64,000 bases of DNA, taken from contig CALYLW010000017.1 in the NCBI GenBank assembly GCA_944989445.1, positions 10,001-74,000 on the forward strand, in the 5' to 3' direction. The translations under genes and the position numbers were made by a program. The stretch is from Ampullaceana balthica (taxonomy: Eukaryota > Mollusca > Gastropoda > Lymnaeidae). Within the stretch, counting starts at the first letter, position 1; every line of letters starts with the position of its first letter. Below are positions 40,637-51,796 of this stretch, in pieces. A model generated the notes under the pieces. It was given only the letters and a program-made list of their open reading frames with translations. It was not told where the DNA came from and did no database searches.

Positions 40637-41365
40637 TTCATTCAAATAATTTAATTTCATTAAATGTTAGCCCATAGAAAATTCAACCATCCTATTGGGC
40701 GACTGGATTGGTCAATGACGGAACGCGCTTCACAAACATAAAAGACCCCCCAAAAAATATTTCTACCAACGTGTCCATTAAGTTACGTTGTTTAACGGAT
40801 GGGAGCAAATTTAAGTTTGGGGACTTTGCACTTAGCACCTCACCCTTAGGTTCGGACATTCTTTGATTTAAATTTATATATATAAGCGACAATTGTCTGA
40901 AAAAAAAGGAGAAGGGGGAAGGGAGGATATTCTCAGGATATGCTCCAAAAGCCATCTTATGGCATTGACATCCGTGTGACAGTCCACTTGACGTGTGGTC
41001 CTGATCTGGTTTATTGGAAAGACCTCCACATTGCCACCCATGCAAACTTCATATTCCGACCCCTCTGTCGCAACACCAATATAATATTTACGTACAGGCC
41101 AAGGGGTAGGATATTCCATTTAAAAACACACCATTAAAAAAAAAGAAACATCGGTGGCTTCTCGGGGAAAGTCGTGTATATAGGAGTAAAACTAAGTCAT
41201 CCACATCGGCATATGGAGAGTCGGGTGGGGGGCGGGGAGGGGGATCCTTTGAATGTGATATCCCAAACTGTTGTCTTACTATCAAAATAATTTTATCATT
41301 ATTATTTTTAAAACGCTCGATTTAGTTCGAATGAACACGAAAAATAAGAAAATAATATCTTTTTA
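40637..41365. other. Intergenic stretch, no recognised gene
   Basis: Antisense-overlapping frames of 60-117 codons (for example 40,692-41,045 minus) have no domain I recognise. A G-rich run lies at 41,225-41,245. Confidence 0.5.
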
Positions 41366-41731
41366 AAATCCTTTATATTAACTTGTGGTGTCTGTTTGAG
41401 CCATTGCTTGTTTGCTGAAAAAACTTTGGATCGATTTTTAACCCACTTCCTCGTAAGCTAGCGAGCTGAAATTTTGCAGGCAGACTCGTGCCGATGATAA
41501 AAATACGTATCAAAATTTCAGATCGATCACATGTACTGTAATTAAATTAATGAATTTTTAGATTATCTTTATTTATCTCTATGTAACATGTTAATTTTTT
41601 TTTGCAATAGTGTCGTGGCGCTTATTATATTGAAGAACCTTTCCTGTCGCGCAATAAGGTGCGTATTTTATTGACAACACTCTTTATAAACATTCCTGAT
41701 CGGTGCGCATTATATTAAACATGTTTTAAAG
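41366..41731 (+). mobile_element. Family A repeat, copy A7 (3'-truncated)
   Basis: Starts AAATCCTTTATATTAACTTG. Hairpin arms GAGCTGAAATTTTG and CAAAATTTCAGATCGATC flank a 34-nt loop. Ends after GCGCATTATATTAAACATG; the terminal ~130 bp are missing. Confidence 0.85.
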
Positions 41732-42151
41732 ATTTAATAACGAATGATTATTTGTAAGTCTTGCGTTCGTCTTAGGGGGATGTCAAAAATTGTTGACTGT
41801 CAAGAAGTCTCCAGGAGCTGTTTATTGAGGGGGGGGGGTGGGGAGATTTAAGGTTCCAAAGCTGTTCTGAAATGGGTGTGGCTTTTGAGGATAAACGGGA
41901 AGTCTATCTGCAGGAACAGAACTACGTCCACCCCCGTCCTCCCCCAAATCTCCCTTTCGTGGGCGTGGACGTACCTGATAATGTTTGCGCAGCTCGCGTG
42001 AGGACACGTTATATTACGTCTTCAATGGAACCTAATTTTAGTTTTGTTTCGGTAAGTTTATTTTTTTTAAAGTTAGGCCAGGTGTACTCCACAGCTGTCT
42101 TGTGAAGCTGGGTCTTGTCACGGTGATGGGATAGATGAATGTACGTACACA
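41732..42151. other. Spacer, nothing recognised
   Basis: A G-run at 41,829-41,843, otherwise ordinary sequence. The octamer CGTACACA at 42,144-42,151 is the left target duplication of the next MITE. Confidence 0.6.
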
Positions 42152-42332
42152 CATGGCCGTCTTAACGCATATGCCCGTTGGGCATTTGCCCGGGGGCCCA
42201 CGAGCATAGGGGCCCCATGGGAATATGTTTATTTATATATACTATGTATATTTATTTGTTTTATTCCTGCGGGGAAGGGGCCCAACACTATTTCTTTGCC
42301 CGGGGGCCCAAAATGGTGTAAAGACGGCTCTG
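42152..42332. mobile_element. hAT-type MITE 1 (GGCCGTCTTAA family)
   Basis: 181 bp. The left end is CATGGCCGTCTTAACGCAT; the right end on the minus strand is CAGAGCCGTCTTTACACC. A perfect 8-bp target duplication, CGTACACA, lies at 42,144-42,151 and 42,333-42,340. GGGGGCCCA occurs near both ends. Non-coding. Confidence 0.9.
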
Positions 42333-42432
42333 CGTACACAAGTAGCTTTTTATCAAATCATCCATTTCATGCGGCTTCTCATTTAGTGCTACTTGCACGT
42401 TGTTACTTGCACATTTTTGCTTGCATATTGTT

Positions 42433-42927
42433 ACTTGAATATTGTAACTTTAATAGCATTACTTGAATATTGTAACTTTAATAGCATTACTTGAATATTG
42501 TAACTTTAATAGTATTACTTGAATATTGTAACTTTAATAGCATTACTTGAATATTGTAACTTTAATAGCATTACTTGAATATTGTAACTTTAATAGTATT
42601 ACTTGAATATTGTAACTTTAATAGCATTACTTGAATATTGTAACTTTAATAGCATTACTTGAATATTGTAACTTTAATAGCATTACTTGAATATTGTAAC
42701 TTTAATAGCATTACTTGAATATTGTAACTTTAATAGCATTACTTGAATATTGTAACTTTAATAGTATTACTTGAATATTGTAACTTTAATAGCATTACTT
42801 GAATATTGTAACTTTAATAGCATTACTTGAATATTGTAACTTTAATAGTATTACTTGAATATTGTAACTTTAATAGTATTACTTGAATATTGTAACTTAA
42901 ATAGTATTACTTGAATATTGTAACTTT
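42433..42927 (+). repeat. 28-bp array, about 17.7 units
   Basis: The unit is ACTTGAATATTGTAACTTTA plus ATAG(C/T)ATT. Spacing is exactly 28 bp from 42,433 to 42,909. The C/T variant is the main difference. Confidence 0.96.
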
Positions 42928-43751
42928 CATCGTGTTGGTTACAAATGGTTATTTTATTCATACAATGTGATATATTAAAGGCGTATTTTCTTTACATAAT
43001 ATTAATGCACCCTACATCTATTCATCATGTTTTATGTCTAATCTTGCATTTAATTATAGAGTTTTGAATGTTGATAGTGTGTTGGTTTTCCTATTTTGTT
43101 TAGGCTACCGCCAGACGGTAAGAAGGATTTGTACGTATTTAATTATTATTCATTTTCCCCCCTTCTAAATTGCAAATGTAAAAAGGAAAAAAAAATGTTT
43201 TTATCCCTTTGTCTATCCGAATTTGTATTGGATTATTGTTGTGTTGTATTTCCAAGCTAGAAATTTAAACCCGCATGTATTATTACTAGTTAATGTTTGT
43301 TACTATTCAGACGGTGGCCTTGATAGTGTTAACTCACATCATCCTCTCATATCGCTACTCTACATCGTTGGCGGAGGACTTGCCTTGGGGAACCTCCATT
43401 ACATCGATGCAAAAACTTGGAACTTGATATTCAAAAGTGACATCGGGCAGCTAGCTCTCCGGCTCCAGCAATCGGTCAGTCTAACGAGAGCTCGGACCAC
43501 TTTCACAGCGACGAGTGAGATTCGCATTACACCACGATGAGAAACGGAGGGGTAAAAAATATGTGTATGTATTCATGATATAGGCGTACAAAAAAACAAA
43601 AACAAAAGGACTACAAAACATTTAACCAACTGAGATTCAGTTAACAACAAACTTACGATTATGATTATTTTGTTGACACAACTAATGAAGAGTTATTCGC
43701 AGATCCTACAAACCTTTTGCTCGGGGTTGGAGGGGGGACGTGAGGTGGAGG
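42928..43751. other. Intergenic stretch with an unrecognised 105-codon frame
   Basis: At 43,223-43,540 a plus-strand frame has a hydrophobic start (WIIVVLYFQA) and ends in TSEIRITPR. I recognise no domain, and it may be chance. The rest is AT-rich. Confidence 0.4.
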
Positions 43752-43924
43752 CAGGGCCGTCTTAACGCATAGGCCCGCTGGGCATTTGCCCGGGGGCCCA
43801 CGAGCATAGGGGCCCAATGGGAATATGTTTATTTATATATATTATGTATATTGATTTTTTATTCCTAGGGGGGGGGCGCACTCTTTCTTTGCCCAGGGGC
43901 CCAAAATGGTGTTAAGACGCTCTG
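43752..43924. mobile_element. hAT-type MITE 2 (GGCCGTCTTAA family)
   Basis: 173 bp, closely related to MITE 1. Starts CAGGGCCGTCTTAACGCAT and ends GTTAAGACGCTCTG. A perfect 8-bp target duplication, GGTGGAGG, lies at 43,744-43,751 and 43,925-43,932. Confidence 0.92.
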
Positions 43925-43932
43925 GGTGGAGG

Positions 43933-45630
43933 TAGGGGTTCGGCGTATGCTGTGGCAGGGGTGGAGGAAGGGAGGGTTCAAGAATGGTCCAACCTTCACA
44001 CTGCATAAATAAAAGTCAAAGAGCCACGGAACAATTTTATGTGATTCAAAATCTTTAAAAAAAAATAATATTAATTAATAATTAAAAAAAAATAATTTCT
44101 CAAAGTGCATGGGTTGGAGAGTTATAATTGCAATTGACGCCATACGACAGTTAAATCATCATTTTTAAGAAGAAAAAAAGAAGAAGAAGAAATTTTTTTT
44201 AAAAACACATCTCCGCAGCGTCGTATCCATGAGTGTGATTTCGTTTTCCAGAGTCGGGGGGTGGAGAGGGGGCGACGTAGTTGTAACCCTCCACTTCCGT
44301 ATTAGTTACAACTGCGCCGCTTCTGACCAAATGATGATTAAATCATTCCCAGGTATCGAGACGATACAATGCAATACACAGGAGCGTATTTTGTCATAGG
44401 GAATTGAACGAATCGGGGGGAAACAAAACAATCCGGATGGCATCGTGTGAGGGAGCTAACGTGTGGGGACTAAACCACATCCGGTGCACGTTAGGGTCCA
44501 TTGAGTGAGAAGAAAGGGCCCCCATCTCCCCCCAGTGGCACTGATTTGTTTGAGTTGGGTCGTGGGTGCCACGTACCGGTGGACCAAAACATCTTTTCAC
44601 GGGAGCCGGGTTAATCCGGTACGGTAATCCCGTCGGTTTTGATCATCGGGTACAGGTGGGGAAGAGGTGGGGGGGGGGTTAACCCAATGTATCTGTATGA
44701 GAAGGTAGGTCTGTAGAAAATCAGGACGTTATAATATCTTAGGAAATGAGAAAACCAGTGCGGCAGCCCATGGTGTCAACCCCCCTCACGACTTACCACA
44801 TAGACCTCCTCCGAGTCAGCCCTTGCTAGACAACAGGAACGTCTATAATAGTAAACTTTGGTGTCACCCCTTGTGATGGTGTCTGACCGGTGCGGTCTGC
44901 ACCCCCCACCACCCCGCACCTCCCCTTGTGACACCTCTGCTTGGGGCATAATGATATCTCAGTCCATTAGAAAACTATTGCGACAATAATATATTAGAAA
45001 TTGTGAAAACCGGAGGTGTTATAAAATCTTTGGAATATTTCTTAGGGAATATTAAAAGAAAAGTCCTGAAAATAATGTATTCCTCTATGTACTTTAAATA
45101 CCGTGTGGACGTGATTCATTCTTAAACTAAATTTTTAAAAAATCAAACCTTTCAAAGGATTTGTGGGAAACAATTCTAAAAATCCATTTACTGTAGACTA
45201 TAGCGTTATATAGCGTTAATCAATTATTATAAAAGTAATTTTTAAAAAAGGCAGTGATAAAATTCACCCATTTAAAATATGAGATAAACTAAGCCAAAAA
45301 ATAAATTAAAAGGGCATTCAGTGGTATTTTTATAACAATACAACAGAAATAAACAAAAAAAGAAGTGACGATACAATTCATCAGAGAGAGAGTTTTTCCA
45401 TGAATTTATTTGACCATAAAATATATATTTGTTTTACACAGATGGAAATCCACATTTTGTATGTGTCGCAGATCTGCTCTTAAGTCCCCAGAGTATTTAA
45501 ATGTTTGCCATTTTTGTGCTAACGTTGATTTGTCGCTGAAAATAAATCGACACGTTATTCCGCTTTGGTCCACGCAGCGATATCTCAAAGTGCGTCTAAA
45601 GCTAGAGCCTGTCACAAACTCAAATTTACA
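43933..45630. other. Intergenic stretch of 1.7 kb, no recognised gene
   Basis: Contains a GA-rich run at 44,165-44,195, G-runs near 44,665 and mixed sequence. Frames at 44,394-44,600 and 45,406-45,664 have no familiar domain. Confidence 0.5.
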
Positions 45631-46157
45631 TGATATAATAAATATAACATTAAATAGGCAGTGAGTAATATAATAAATATAACATTAAATAGGCAGTGAG
45701 TAATATAATAAATATAACATTAAATAGGCAGTGAGTAATATAATAAATATAACATTAAATAGGCAGTGAGTAATATAATAAATATAACATTAAATAGGCA
45801 GTGAGTAATATAATAAATATAACATTAAATAGGCAGTGAGTAATATAATAAATATAACATTAAATAGGCAGTGAGTAATATAATAAATATAACATTAAAT
45901 AGGCAGTGAGTAATATAATAAATATAACATTAAATAGGCAGTGAGTAATATAATAAATATAACATTAAATAGGCAGTGAGTAATATAATAAATATAACAT
46001 TAAATAGGCAGTGAGTAATATAATAAATATAACATTAAATAGGCAGTGAGTAATATAATAAATATAACATTAAATAGGCAGTGAGTAATATAATAAATAT
46101 AACATTAAATAGGCAGTGAGTAATATAATAAATATAACATTAAATAGGCAGTGAGTA
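45631..46157 (+). repeat. 35-bp array, 15 units, apparently identical
   Basis: The unit contains TAATATAATAAATATAACAT and TAAATAGGCAGTGAG. Spacing is exactly 35 bp from 45,657 to 46,147. I saw no difference among internal units; only the first (CATGATATAAT) and last (GTGAGTACAC) edges deviate. Confidence 0.96.
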
Positions 46158-47910
46158 CACTCTCATCCATTAATCTATTTATTGACAGAGATCTATAGAT
46201 AAACCCATTGACAGGCAACAAGACATTGCCATACCAACCAGCGCCAGTGTTCGCTGTGTTTTGATATATATATATATATATATTTGACAGTGGTGATAGT
46301 AAGCACTGGTGCCCTGTGACAATAGGCGCCCCTCTGAGGACACCGTTACATCCCCTCCGCCCCGACTCTGATCTGTTTGGACGTACACCTAAACAAAATA
46401 AAATATAAACACGTGCAAACATAATCTCATAAAACGTGTGGAAAAATTCCAGACTTGAGTGTCCGGAATTCCTAACTGAGATACTACATTGATCAGGTGT
46501 CTCCCCCACCCCACCCCCCATTTTAACTCCCTCCAGACACCCACATGCCCCGAAAATGTCAACTATTTTTGTATCTTCTACCCCCCCCCCACTTTACCCC
46601 CCCCCAGCGCTCCAGTCCCTCTATCACCTCCCTCCTGGTTCAGGATGGCAATACCTCCAAATTAGCCAAAAACGGTATGCAAATCAAATCAAATATTTGT
46701 TGAATCACTCCGCTATTGTACATCCTATTGGCCGGGGACAAAAGGAGGGGGTCACGTGGTGGACACCCCACCATCGTTTGTCACAGTTCGCGGGGCGGCC
46801 ATATTGGAAATTTCTGGAGGGCCTGCCACCCACCTCGTGGGCCGTATTGAGACAACGCTCGTTCCATTGAGAAGATGCCCCGCTGGATCCCGAGCGCCGA
46901 GCGCGGGGAGGCTCCGTGAGAGCCCCCGACAACGAGAAGGCTCTCTACATCATTTGTGGCGCGACTGGTCCGGCTGAAGGGCCCTTGACAAGCTCTTGTC
47001 CCATCTATGCGCGGCATGTCAGTCGGGAGAAGGAAAAAAAAGACCAACGCTTGGATCGCTGGAGTTTTCTAACACCTGCAGAGAAAAGGACGAGATGATC
47101 TTTGCTTTTATGGCGGCATCATTCCCATGCATTTTATCTGGATGGCTGGTCACGTGTTATGCATCAAGTATTTTGGTCACGTGACTATGTAGCAGACCCG
47201 TAGCTTTAGACTTCCCGAATGTCTTTCTGAAGGGCATTCGGTGTGTATTTTTCTTTTTAAAAAAAAATAGACCAAAATATTGGCTACATAAAAATATCCG
47301 TAGAAATGACACACACATCATTTCCTAATTTATTCAACGCTGATATGTTGACATTCAACGACTTAATGTGGCTTTTGGCTAAGGATGTTGGTAACAGAAA
47401 CAGAAAGCAGTTACTACTTTATTTTCAGCTAATGTGTTTATAAATCGCATAGTCTATTAATAAAAATGGGGGAGTCTATTAAAAAAGGGGGAGGGGGGAA
47501 CAAACTCATTTGCTAAAAATGAAAACAAATGGTTATGATCCATATTCCTTCTTTAAAAATTAAACGAACCATTCTGATGCTAATGAACTTAACTAAAAAA
47601 AAATAAATAAATAAACAGCTCTTGCGAAAAAAACAAGCCATGCTGCATAATTATTTTGTATACAATTTCACGAGAAAATGATATTCAGGGGAAAAGACAA
47701 AATTGCTATAAATTTATTTACGGCAATGCAAAGATGCTTCCAAAAAAATTTATGAAAGAATTGCAGGTTAAAGATCAAACGATGTAATGCGAATTTTTTT
47801 TACCAAAGTGGCCGTGTAAGCTTCGGTTGGGTAGCGGTCTTTGACATTATTTTTCATCATTAAGAAAATGTTTGTTTTATTTCTGGCCTAAGTGTACATC
47901 GATGAGGTGT
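46158..47910. other. Intergenic stretch with a CpG-rich patch
   Basis: (TA)n at 46,264-46,282 and C-runs near 46,500-46,610. At 46,740-47,100 the sequence is CpG-rich, with GCGCCGAGCGCGGGG and GTCACGTG words, and is followed by an A-run. Open frames there overlap on both strands and are unrecognised. A promoter or CpG island is possible but unproven. Confidence 0.45.
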
Positions 47911-48095
47911 TAGAGGAAACATCGTAAGCAGATCGTCACCCAGGAGACGACGTCGAATGTCAACAAACAGGTTGGTAAGGTTGTTTCATCACATCAACCT
48001 CCTAGAGGAAACATCGTAAGCAGATCCTTACCCAGGAGACGACGTCGAATGTCAACAAACGGGTTGGTAAGGTTGTTTCATCACATCAACCACCT
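47911..48095 (+). repeat. 92-bp tandem duplication
   Basis: TAGAGGAAACATCGTAAGCA, then CCAGGAGACGACGTCGAATG, up to CATCACATCAACC occurs twice, starting at 47,911 and 48,003. Only a few bases differ. Confidence 0.95.
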
Positions 48096-48159
48096 AGAAG
48101 TAGGCGTTTTTTTAATAGCCATGGCAACCAGCGAATCCGCCATTTGAACTTTCAACTCC

Positions 48160-48560
48160 AGAGACGACAAGGGTGGTTTGGGCGCTGCGCGAAGTCATTC
48201 GTCGTTATGGTTGTCTTGGTGAAAGCATTTAGCTGAAGTGCGTGGTCTCCCCTTCCAACTAGGAAGTCAAGGACTCTGGTTGTCAGTAACATAGACAAAG
48301 ACCAAACATATAGAGTGGATGACGTAAAGAAAGGTATAAAAGAGGGCGTCAAAGTAGCCTAGGAGCGAAGGATGGAGGAGGTTATAGAAAGAAGAGCTGA
48401 GCTAAGAGAAAAGTCGAAAAACTGGGAAGCACAGAACTCGTGTGCAAAAGCTGTGGTAAAGACTGTCACTCAAGGATAGGATTGCACAGCCACACGAGGA
48501 ATTGCAACCCAACCCAACCCAACGGTGATGCACCTTCGCCTCGCGAGACGGGAGGATGCT
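48160..48560 (+). pseudogene. LINE 3'-end remnant with a C2HC zinc finger (tentative)
   Basis: In one plus-strand frame at about 48,417-48,560 the protein reads LVCKSCGKDC, HSRIGLHSHTRNC and then a stop after a short Pro-rich tail. Spacing is C-x2-C-x12-H-x3-C. A finger with an (R)xGL(x)SH word at the extreme C-terminus is characteristic of one group of animal LINE reverse transcriptases (recalled family knowledge). Upstream, Lys/Glu-rich frames (EEVIERRAELREKSKN and DDVKKGIKEGVKVA) lie in other frames, so the copy is frameshifted. No RT motif is visible in the preceding kilobase, so it is 5'-truncated or it is something else. A host zinc-finger exon is a less likely alternative. Confidence 0.35.
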
Positions 48561-48859
48561 GATGAGATCAAACATAAAAAAATACATACTACATACAGCG
48601 TGCATGCCCAAATATTTACGTCATTACCCTGTCTCTTGTATCATCGTTATTAATTCATCTCTTAATTATGATCAATTAGAAATAAACAGGTGGGGGGAGG
48701 GGGGAGGTAAACCCCTTTCCAATAGCCAACTCACCCCGAAGCTACAAACACATCCGAGGATATCGTAAATACTTAGGTTATACATCAGCCGTAGTGCGAA
48801 CCCATTTTTGACCTTTTAACAGCGGTGTAATTATAAAATATCCGGGTATTATGTAAGGA
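48561..48859. other. Spacer, nothing recognised
   Basis: G-rich run at 48,690-48,706; otherwise ordinary sequence. Confidence 0.5.
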
Positions 48860-49258
48860 CAGGGGTCGGCAAACTTTTGAGACGGAATAGAGCCAAAACT
48901 TAAAATTTATAAACTTTTGAGACGGAATAGAGCCAAAACTTAAAATTTATAAAATTTCCCAGTTTTTAAAGAGCCACTAATGTGAGTTTTGAAAAGTAAA
49001 ATATATTATGACTTATATTTTTACATGAAACTGGAGAGCCACATCTTTACCCCGAAATAAAATATATTATAATGACTAGTATTTGTACATGGAACTGGAG
49101 AGCTACATTTTTACCCCGAAATAAAATATGTTATAATTACTAGTATTTGTACATGGAACTGGAGAGTCACATTTTTACCCCGAAATAAATTATGTTATTA
49201 TTACTTATATTTGTACATGAAACTGGAGAGCCACATCTTTACCCCGAAAGAGCCACAT
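48860..49258. mobile_element. hAT-type MITE, one end, with internal tandem units
   Basis: Starts CAGGGGTCGGCAAACTTTTG, a classic hAT terminus. A 41-bp segment (AAACTTTTGAGACGGAATAG onward) is duplicated in tandem at 48,870-48,951. A ~62-bp unit with TGGAGAGCCACAT and TTTACCCCGAAA then recurs 3-4 times. The right terminus is not recognisable, so the copy is incomplete or decayed. Confidence 0.6.
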
Positions 49259-49709
49259 GTGTTAGGACCGATGTTCCATTTAAGCTGTGCGGCCGCTCAG
49301 ATATCAGACCGACGACGCGCAGCATTTTCGAATTACCACGCAGCTAATTTGGACATAATGGAATAAAATATCTGTTTGTGTGCACAAAAACTTTGGTGCT
49401 GTGCAACTTTTCACATTAATTAGTTATTTTGCTCACTGACCCACGCCCTCCCACGTTACGCCTCAAGTGAAGCATAAACTGATATTTGTGACTATCCCAA
49501 AAGGAATTCTAGGTGTTGTAGTTTGCTTGCTTATTGAACACAGTGTTTACTGTCAATCAGGGATATAAAACTAGAGAAATATTAATTGTTTGACACCTTT
49601 CTAAAGGTCTTTGACATGTGCTTTCCCCCATCTATAGAAACATCCGGGTTTAGCTGAAATTCTAAAACACGCGAAAAGACACACGCAGAGAACATTAATG
49701 ATATAATTG
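49259..49709. other. Spacer, nothing recognised
   Basis: No gene or repeat recognised. Confidence 0.5.
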
Positions 49710-50036
49710 TAGAGACACCACAAATGAAACTAAAAGACATGTGCGCAATAAATGAGACTAACAGAGACATCACAAGAGACACTAAAAGACACTCGCAGAG
49801 ATACTTGTAGAGACGCCACAAGAGACACTAAAAGACACTCGCAGAGATACTTGTAGAGACACCACAAGAGACACTAAAAGACACTCGCAGAGATACTTGT
49901 AGAGACGCCACAAGAGACACTAAAAGACTCTCGCAGAGATACTTGTAGAGACGCCACAAGAGACACTAAAAGACACTCGCAGAGATACTTGTAGAGACAC
50001 CACAAGAGACACTAAAAGACACTCGCAGAGACACTA
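49710..50036 (+). repeat. 46-bp tandem repeat, about 6-7 units
   Basis: The unit contains GAGAC(G/A)CCACAAGAGACAC, TAAAAGACACTCGCAGAGA and TACTTGTA. Spacing is 46 bp (for example 49,810 and 49,856). Left units are diverged, internal units nearly identical. Confidence 0.92.
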
Positions 50037-50699
50037 AACGGAACGGCATCAATTAACCTTAAAAAAAAACAAGTACGAATATCTCTACCCATGATCGTCC
50101 TATTGATCCAAGTGAACGCGAGAATTATGCAAATTTGAAACACTTGAGCGTATTGTGATTGCACGTACGACGGGAGACAACCGCGTGTGATAAAATTGTC
50201 CAGGGTCGACAATCGCTGCAGTAATTTGCCTTTGGGCGAGTGTAATCCATGATGCATCATTATATCTCGGCGCTTGTAACGCTATCTGACGCATAATACA
50301 ATCATAAGTGCTCGTCTCATGACGCTGGTCGGGTTTGAGAGTGTATCATATGATGAAAATAAGTGTCGAAATTAACGACAATGTGGGTAAGAGGATTTTA
50401 AAAAAAAATAGATCGTTTCTGAGCACGAGGGAAAAAATTGATATCACTCGGGAATAACGAAAATACACCTGCTAAAGCTTGAGATTATTAAATGGTTAAC
50501 GAGAGCTCAATGAACGGTAATTTGCCGGATTGGACTCGATGTTCATAAACAGCCTGCTTGATAACTTGAGATGTTATGTCCAATAGATGGGTCTTTTGTC
50601 TGCGTTTTAACACGAGTCTAAAATATGAATCTGTCTTCATTGTCAAACATATGAAGAGGACTAAACATGAAAGGTGCATGCACACGAGAAGTTGTCAGC
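50037..50699. other. Intergenic stretch, no recognised gene
   Basis: Ordinary sequence with an A-run at 50,398-50,408. No coding signal. Confidence 0.5.
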
Positions 50700-51075
50700 A
50701 CATTTTATGTGTTTGCATATATAAAAAGGTGTCTATAATGCACACACGAATGTGTCTTTCATGCACATACGAAAGTGTCTACACACATGAAGGTGTCTAT
50801 ACACGTCAAGCTGTCTTTACATATGAAGGTGTCCACACATAAAAAGGTTTTTAAAGATATGAAGTGTCTACGCGTATAAAGGTGTCTATACACGTCAAGG
50901 TGCCAATATATATGAAGGTTTCCACATATTTGAAAGTGTCTTCACATATGAGGTTGACCACGCATAAAAAGGTGTTTATGCATATGAAGCTGTCATTACA
51001 TATGAAAGTGTCCACACATCACGTTTGTGTACATATGAAGGTGTTTCTATACATATGAAAGTCTCTACGCATCAC
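50700..51075 (+). repeat. Decayed tandem repeat with ACATATGAAGGTGTC words
   Basis: Variants of ACATATGAAGGTGTCTACAC or CATAAAAAGGTGTTTATG recur about 14 times at irregular 20-40-bp spacing. Confidence 0.75.
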
Positions 51076-51583
51076 AACGTCGGATGAAAACATCGATTCT
51101 CTGTTGCCTTCTCGGTTTAATTTGATGGCGGTGTTTTCAACACGTTCAAGGGGAAGTGAGCAGTGAAAGAAAGGGCAAATAAGCAACAGAGTCGTGGCTA
51201 ATTGCATCCGCTGAAATGCCACTGAGCTATGACTGGAAGATTCTGGAAACTTGAGCTATTCGCAGTCATCATTGACTGAAGTGACTTTGACACTGTCAGA
51301 ATTTGTGGAATTGTTCAGTTGTGCAGTTGACCGAGTCTCCACAGAGCTTGACGTTATTGGTGTTTGGATGACGCAAAATAAAAGCTACGAGACTCCGGCT
51401 GTATATTAATAGATGCTGACGTCATTGGGATCACAATTTTCGTTTCGAATCTGTTTCGGAAAAAGTGAGGTGTGGGGTGGGAGGGGGGGGGAAGACATCC
51501 AAAGTAAAGGGGAGGATGACTTGACGTTTTTTGCCGTCTGGAGATCTTCGAGTTTTTAAGTTGATGTTTCTACATAAACCATG
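51076..51583. other. Spacer, nothing recognised
   Basis: Contains a G-run near 51,480-51,492. No gene. Confidence 0.5.
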
Positions 51584-51591
51584 ACTTACAA

Positions 51592-51788
51592 CATGGGTCT
51601 CCAAACTACGGTCCGCGGGCCAGATTCGGCCCGCAAGGCCCTCTCATCCAGCCACTTGAGACCTTTTAATCTAAAAAAAAAGAGAATATTTTTACCTGTA
51701 GTTTACCACAAAACTGTGTGTAGTCGGTCCCCCAAACTGCTGTTTGACAGTTGATGCGGCCATCCGGCAGCAAAGTTTGGAGACCCTG
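51592..51788. mobile_element. hAT-type MITE 3 with perfect 8-bp target duplication
   Basis: 197 bp. Left end CATGGGTCTCCAAACTACGG; right end on the minus strand CAGGGTCTCCAAACTTTGC. The target duplication ACTTACAA lies at 51,584-51,591 and 51,789-51,796. Non-coding. Confidence 0.93.
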
Positions 51789-51796
51789 ACTTACAA

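Noticed and set aside
42928..43540. 105-codon frame as a real gene
   Set aside because: A hydrophobic start is its only feature. No motif, and no upstream structure.
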